Assembly: GCA_964369475.1 (NCBI GenBank) | Contig: CAYJFK010000060.1 | Coordinates: forward strand, 1 to 14,589 | DNA length: 14,589 bases | Source: CAYJFK01 sp964369475 | Lineage (GTDB): Bacteria; Bacillota; Clostridia; Oscillospirales; Feifaniaceae | Direction: 5' to 3' | In this document: one piece after another, positions 13,547 to 14,589 of the stretch | Position numbering within the stretch: position 1 is the first letter of the stretch | Layout of the letters: every line of letters starts with the position of its first letter | Notes under the pieces: model-generated | Seen by the model: only the letters and a program-made list of their open reading frames with translations | Database searches by the model: none | What the model was told of the DNA's origin: nothing | Made by a program: the position numbers and the translations under genes

Positions 13547-14389
13547 CTAAATGGTTTGCTTTTTTACATATTGAATAGCAATGCACGCAGGGCCGCCTTG
13601 TGTAATAAAAGCATGGCTTAGCTCGTACATTTGAAGTTCGTTTTTCGGAAAGGCCTTTGCAAAGGATGTTTTCATCATGATCGCATCTTTTATTGCATTT
13701 GCATGGCTGATAAAAATAATATGGTCGTCGCTAATGTTCATTTTGTTCAGTTTATTTATTATATATGTACAAGCAGCAGATAGCGACCTTTGGACAGAAT
13801 GCTTTTCTATTTGCTTTCCGTCAGGCGTTTGCTTCATTATTGGTTTTAAGTGGAAAAGCCCTCCAAAAGTTGCGGCCAAAGGAGTTAGTCGTCCGCCTCG
13901 CTTTAAATAGGAAAAGTCTTGCGGTAGTAAAAACGAGCCTGCGCTGTCGCAAAGTTTTGTTACCATGTCTATAATATCGTCTTTACTCTTTCCCATTTTT
14001 GCCATTTTAACTGCAAAGTCCACAATATAGCGATGTGGCCCACATAGTGTTCTGCTATTAATAACAGTAATATTTTCTTTGTTAGCAACAGATTCCCTTG
14101 CAGCACAAGCACTTTGATATGTGCCCGAGAGCCCATCGGCCATTGCGATATTTATTATTTCATCATCAGGACACTCTTCATAAGCTGCTATAACTTCGCC
14201 TATCGGTGGTTGCGAAGATTTTGGAAAAAACCCTTCTGAGATTTTTTTATAGAAGTCATTTACATCTACTTCTAAATCACGAAAAGTCCAATCGCCTATA
14301 CTTATACATAATGGAATTGCTTTAAAGCCTAATTTTTCCGCCTCTTCTTTTGTATATAACGGAGACGAATCAGTAATAATTTTAACCAT
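13547..14389 (-). CDS. DegV-family fatty-acid-binding protein
   Basis: This 280-residue cytosolic protein is a DegV-family member. In Firmicutes this family includes FakB, which presents fatty acids to the kinase FakA for phosphorylation and entry into phospholipids. Diagnostic pieces are ITDSS at the N-terminus (5-9), KSSQPP (57-62, the usual TSQPS fatty-acid-head position), GLSGTYQSA (86-94), SYLKRGGRLTP (160-170) and a late GGPACIAIQY (265-274). Length is normal for the family. ATG is preceded by AAAGGGAG at six bases. It is transcribed alone; FakA, a DhaL-domain protein, is not in the window, and the DhaL-like gene nearby is a different, short, kinase-type DhaL. Which lipid it binds is unknown. 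Confidence 0.93.
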   Translation of the reverse strand: MVKIITDSSPLYTKEEAEKLGFKAIPLCISIGDWTFRDLEVDVNDFYKKISEGFFPKSSQPPIGEVIAAYEECPDDEIINIAMADGLSGTYQSACAARESVANKENITVINSRTLCGPHRYIVDFAVKMAKMGKSKDDIIDMVTKLCDSAGSFLLPQDFSYLKRGGRLTPLAATFGGLFHLKPIMKQTPDGKQIEKHSVQRSLSAACTYIINKLNKMNISDDHIIFISHANAIKDAIMMKTSFAKAFPKNELQMYELSHAFITQGGPACIAIQYVKKQTI

Positions 14390-14538
14390 TGTTTTCTCCC
14401 TTTCGTGTTAATACACAAGTGCTTTTAATTAGTTTTTCATTTTAAATTTACATATTAAGGGTTTAAAAAATAATCTTATGATATGTCCGAGTTGCTTCTT
14501 AAGAATTTTTTTGTTTTTTGTAAATTGGATATATATTT

Positions 14539-14567
14539 ATTATATCATAGTAAATATAAAATGTAAA
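14539..14567 (-). promoter_or_regulatory. Strong promoter of the DegV gene
   Basis: The minus strand shows -35 TTTACA (14562-14567), a 17-bp spacer and -10 TATAAT (14539-14544) preceded by TGA, an extended -10. Transcription would start near 14532, leaving a leader of about 140 bases in which I see no recognisable riboswitch. Confidence 0.75.
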
Positions 14568-14589
14568 CGAGAATAATCATTATATTTAC

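Noticed and set aside
13547..14389. Functional pairing of the DegV protein with the nearby DhaL-like gene as a FakA/FakB system
   Set aside because: FakA is a long protein with extra domains; the DhaL here is a 206-residue kinase subunit next to its DhaK partner, and the DegV gene has its own promoter and terminator.
14390..14532. A possible riboswitch or T-box in the DegV leader
   Set aside because: Apart from a 4-bp GTGT/ACAC stem near the ribosome binding site, I see no conserved riboswitch core or terminator/antiterminator pair.
1..14589. Mobile element, prophage or defence island signals
   Set aside because: I see no transposase, integrase, tRNA, attachment-site repeat, toxin-antitoxin pair or CRISPR repeat.

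Overview
The window looks like chromosomal DNA from a low-GC, Gram-positive anaerobe of the Clostridia (Lachnospiraceae-like). The clues are strong purine-rich ribosome binding sites, several GTG/TTG starts, AT-rich promoters, and protein families typical of Firmicutes (DegV, BcrA-type ABC ATPase, VanR-type regulator, SorC regulator). I cannot name the species. There are no rRNA or tRNA genes, CRISPR arrays, insertion sequences or phage genes. Thirteen genes are supported; twelve lie on the minus strand and one, a diguanylate cyclase, on the plus strand.

Left part (1-5592, minus strand): an orphan short-chain dehydrogenase with its own promoter and terminator. Next comes an ABC export module (BcrA-type ATPase plus an ABC-2 permease with a very large extracytoplasmic insert), and upstream of it an OmpR-family response regulator overlapping a sensor histidine kinase. 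A hairpin terminator separates the two-component pair from the ABC pair. This resembles cell-envelope stress or antimicrobial peptide detoxification modules.

Middle (5593-7877): a membrane-bound diguanylate cyclase (two TM segments, extracytoplasmic sensor, HAMP, PAS-like, SGDEF-type GGDEF domain), divergent from the two-component system. It ends at a bidirectional terminator shared with the converging catabolic operon.

Right part (7976-13363, minus strand): an unusual catabolic locus. In transcription order it encodes a mandelate-racemase/galactonate-dehydratase-like enolase superfamily enzyme, a SorC-family regulator, DhaL-like and DhaK-like kinase subunits, an LsrF-like class I aldolase/thiolase, and a small VOC-fold protein. 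Its intergenic regions are full of dyad symmetries: a perfect 46-bp palindrome before the regulator gene, a perfect 32-bp palindrome at the end of the regulator gene, and a repeated TTACATATGTAA operator candidate. The layout recalls the lsr (AI-2) system of enterics (SorC-type repressor, kinase, small isomerase, LsrF), but with a DhaK/DhaL kinase in place of LsrK and a VOC protein in the position of LsrG. This is the best candidate here for an undescribed pathway; its substrate is not known.

Far right (13464-14589): a monocistronic DegV-family lipid-binding protein with a very good promoter and a strong terminator.
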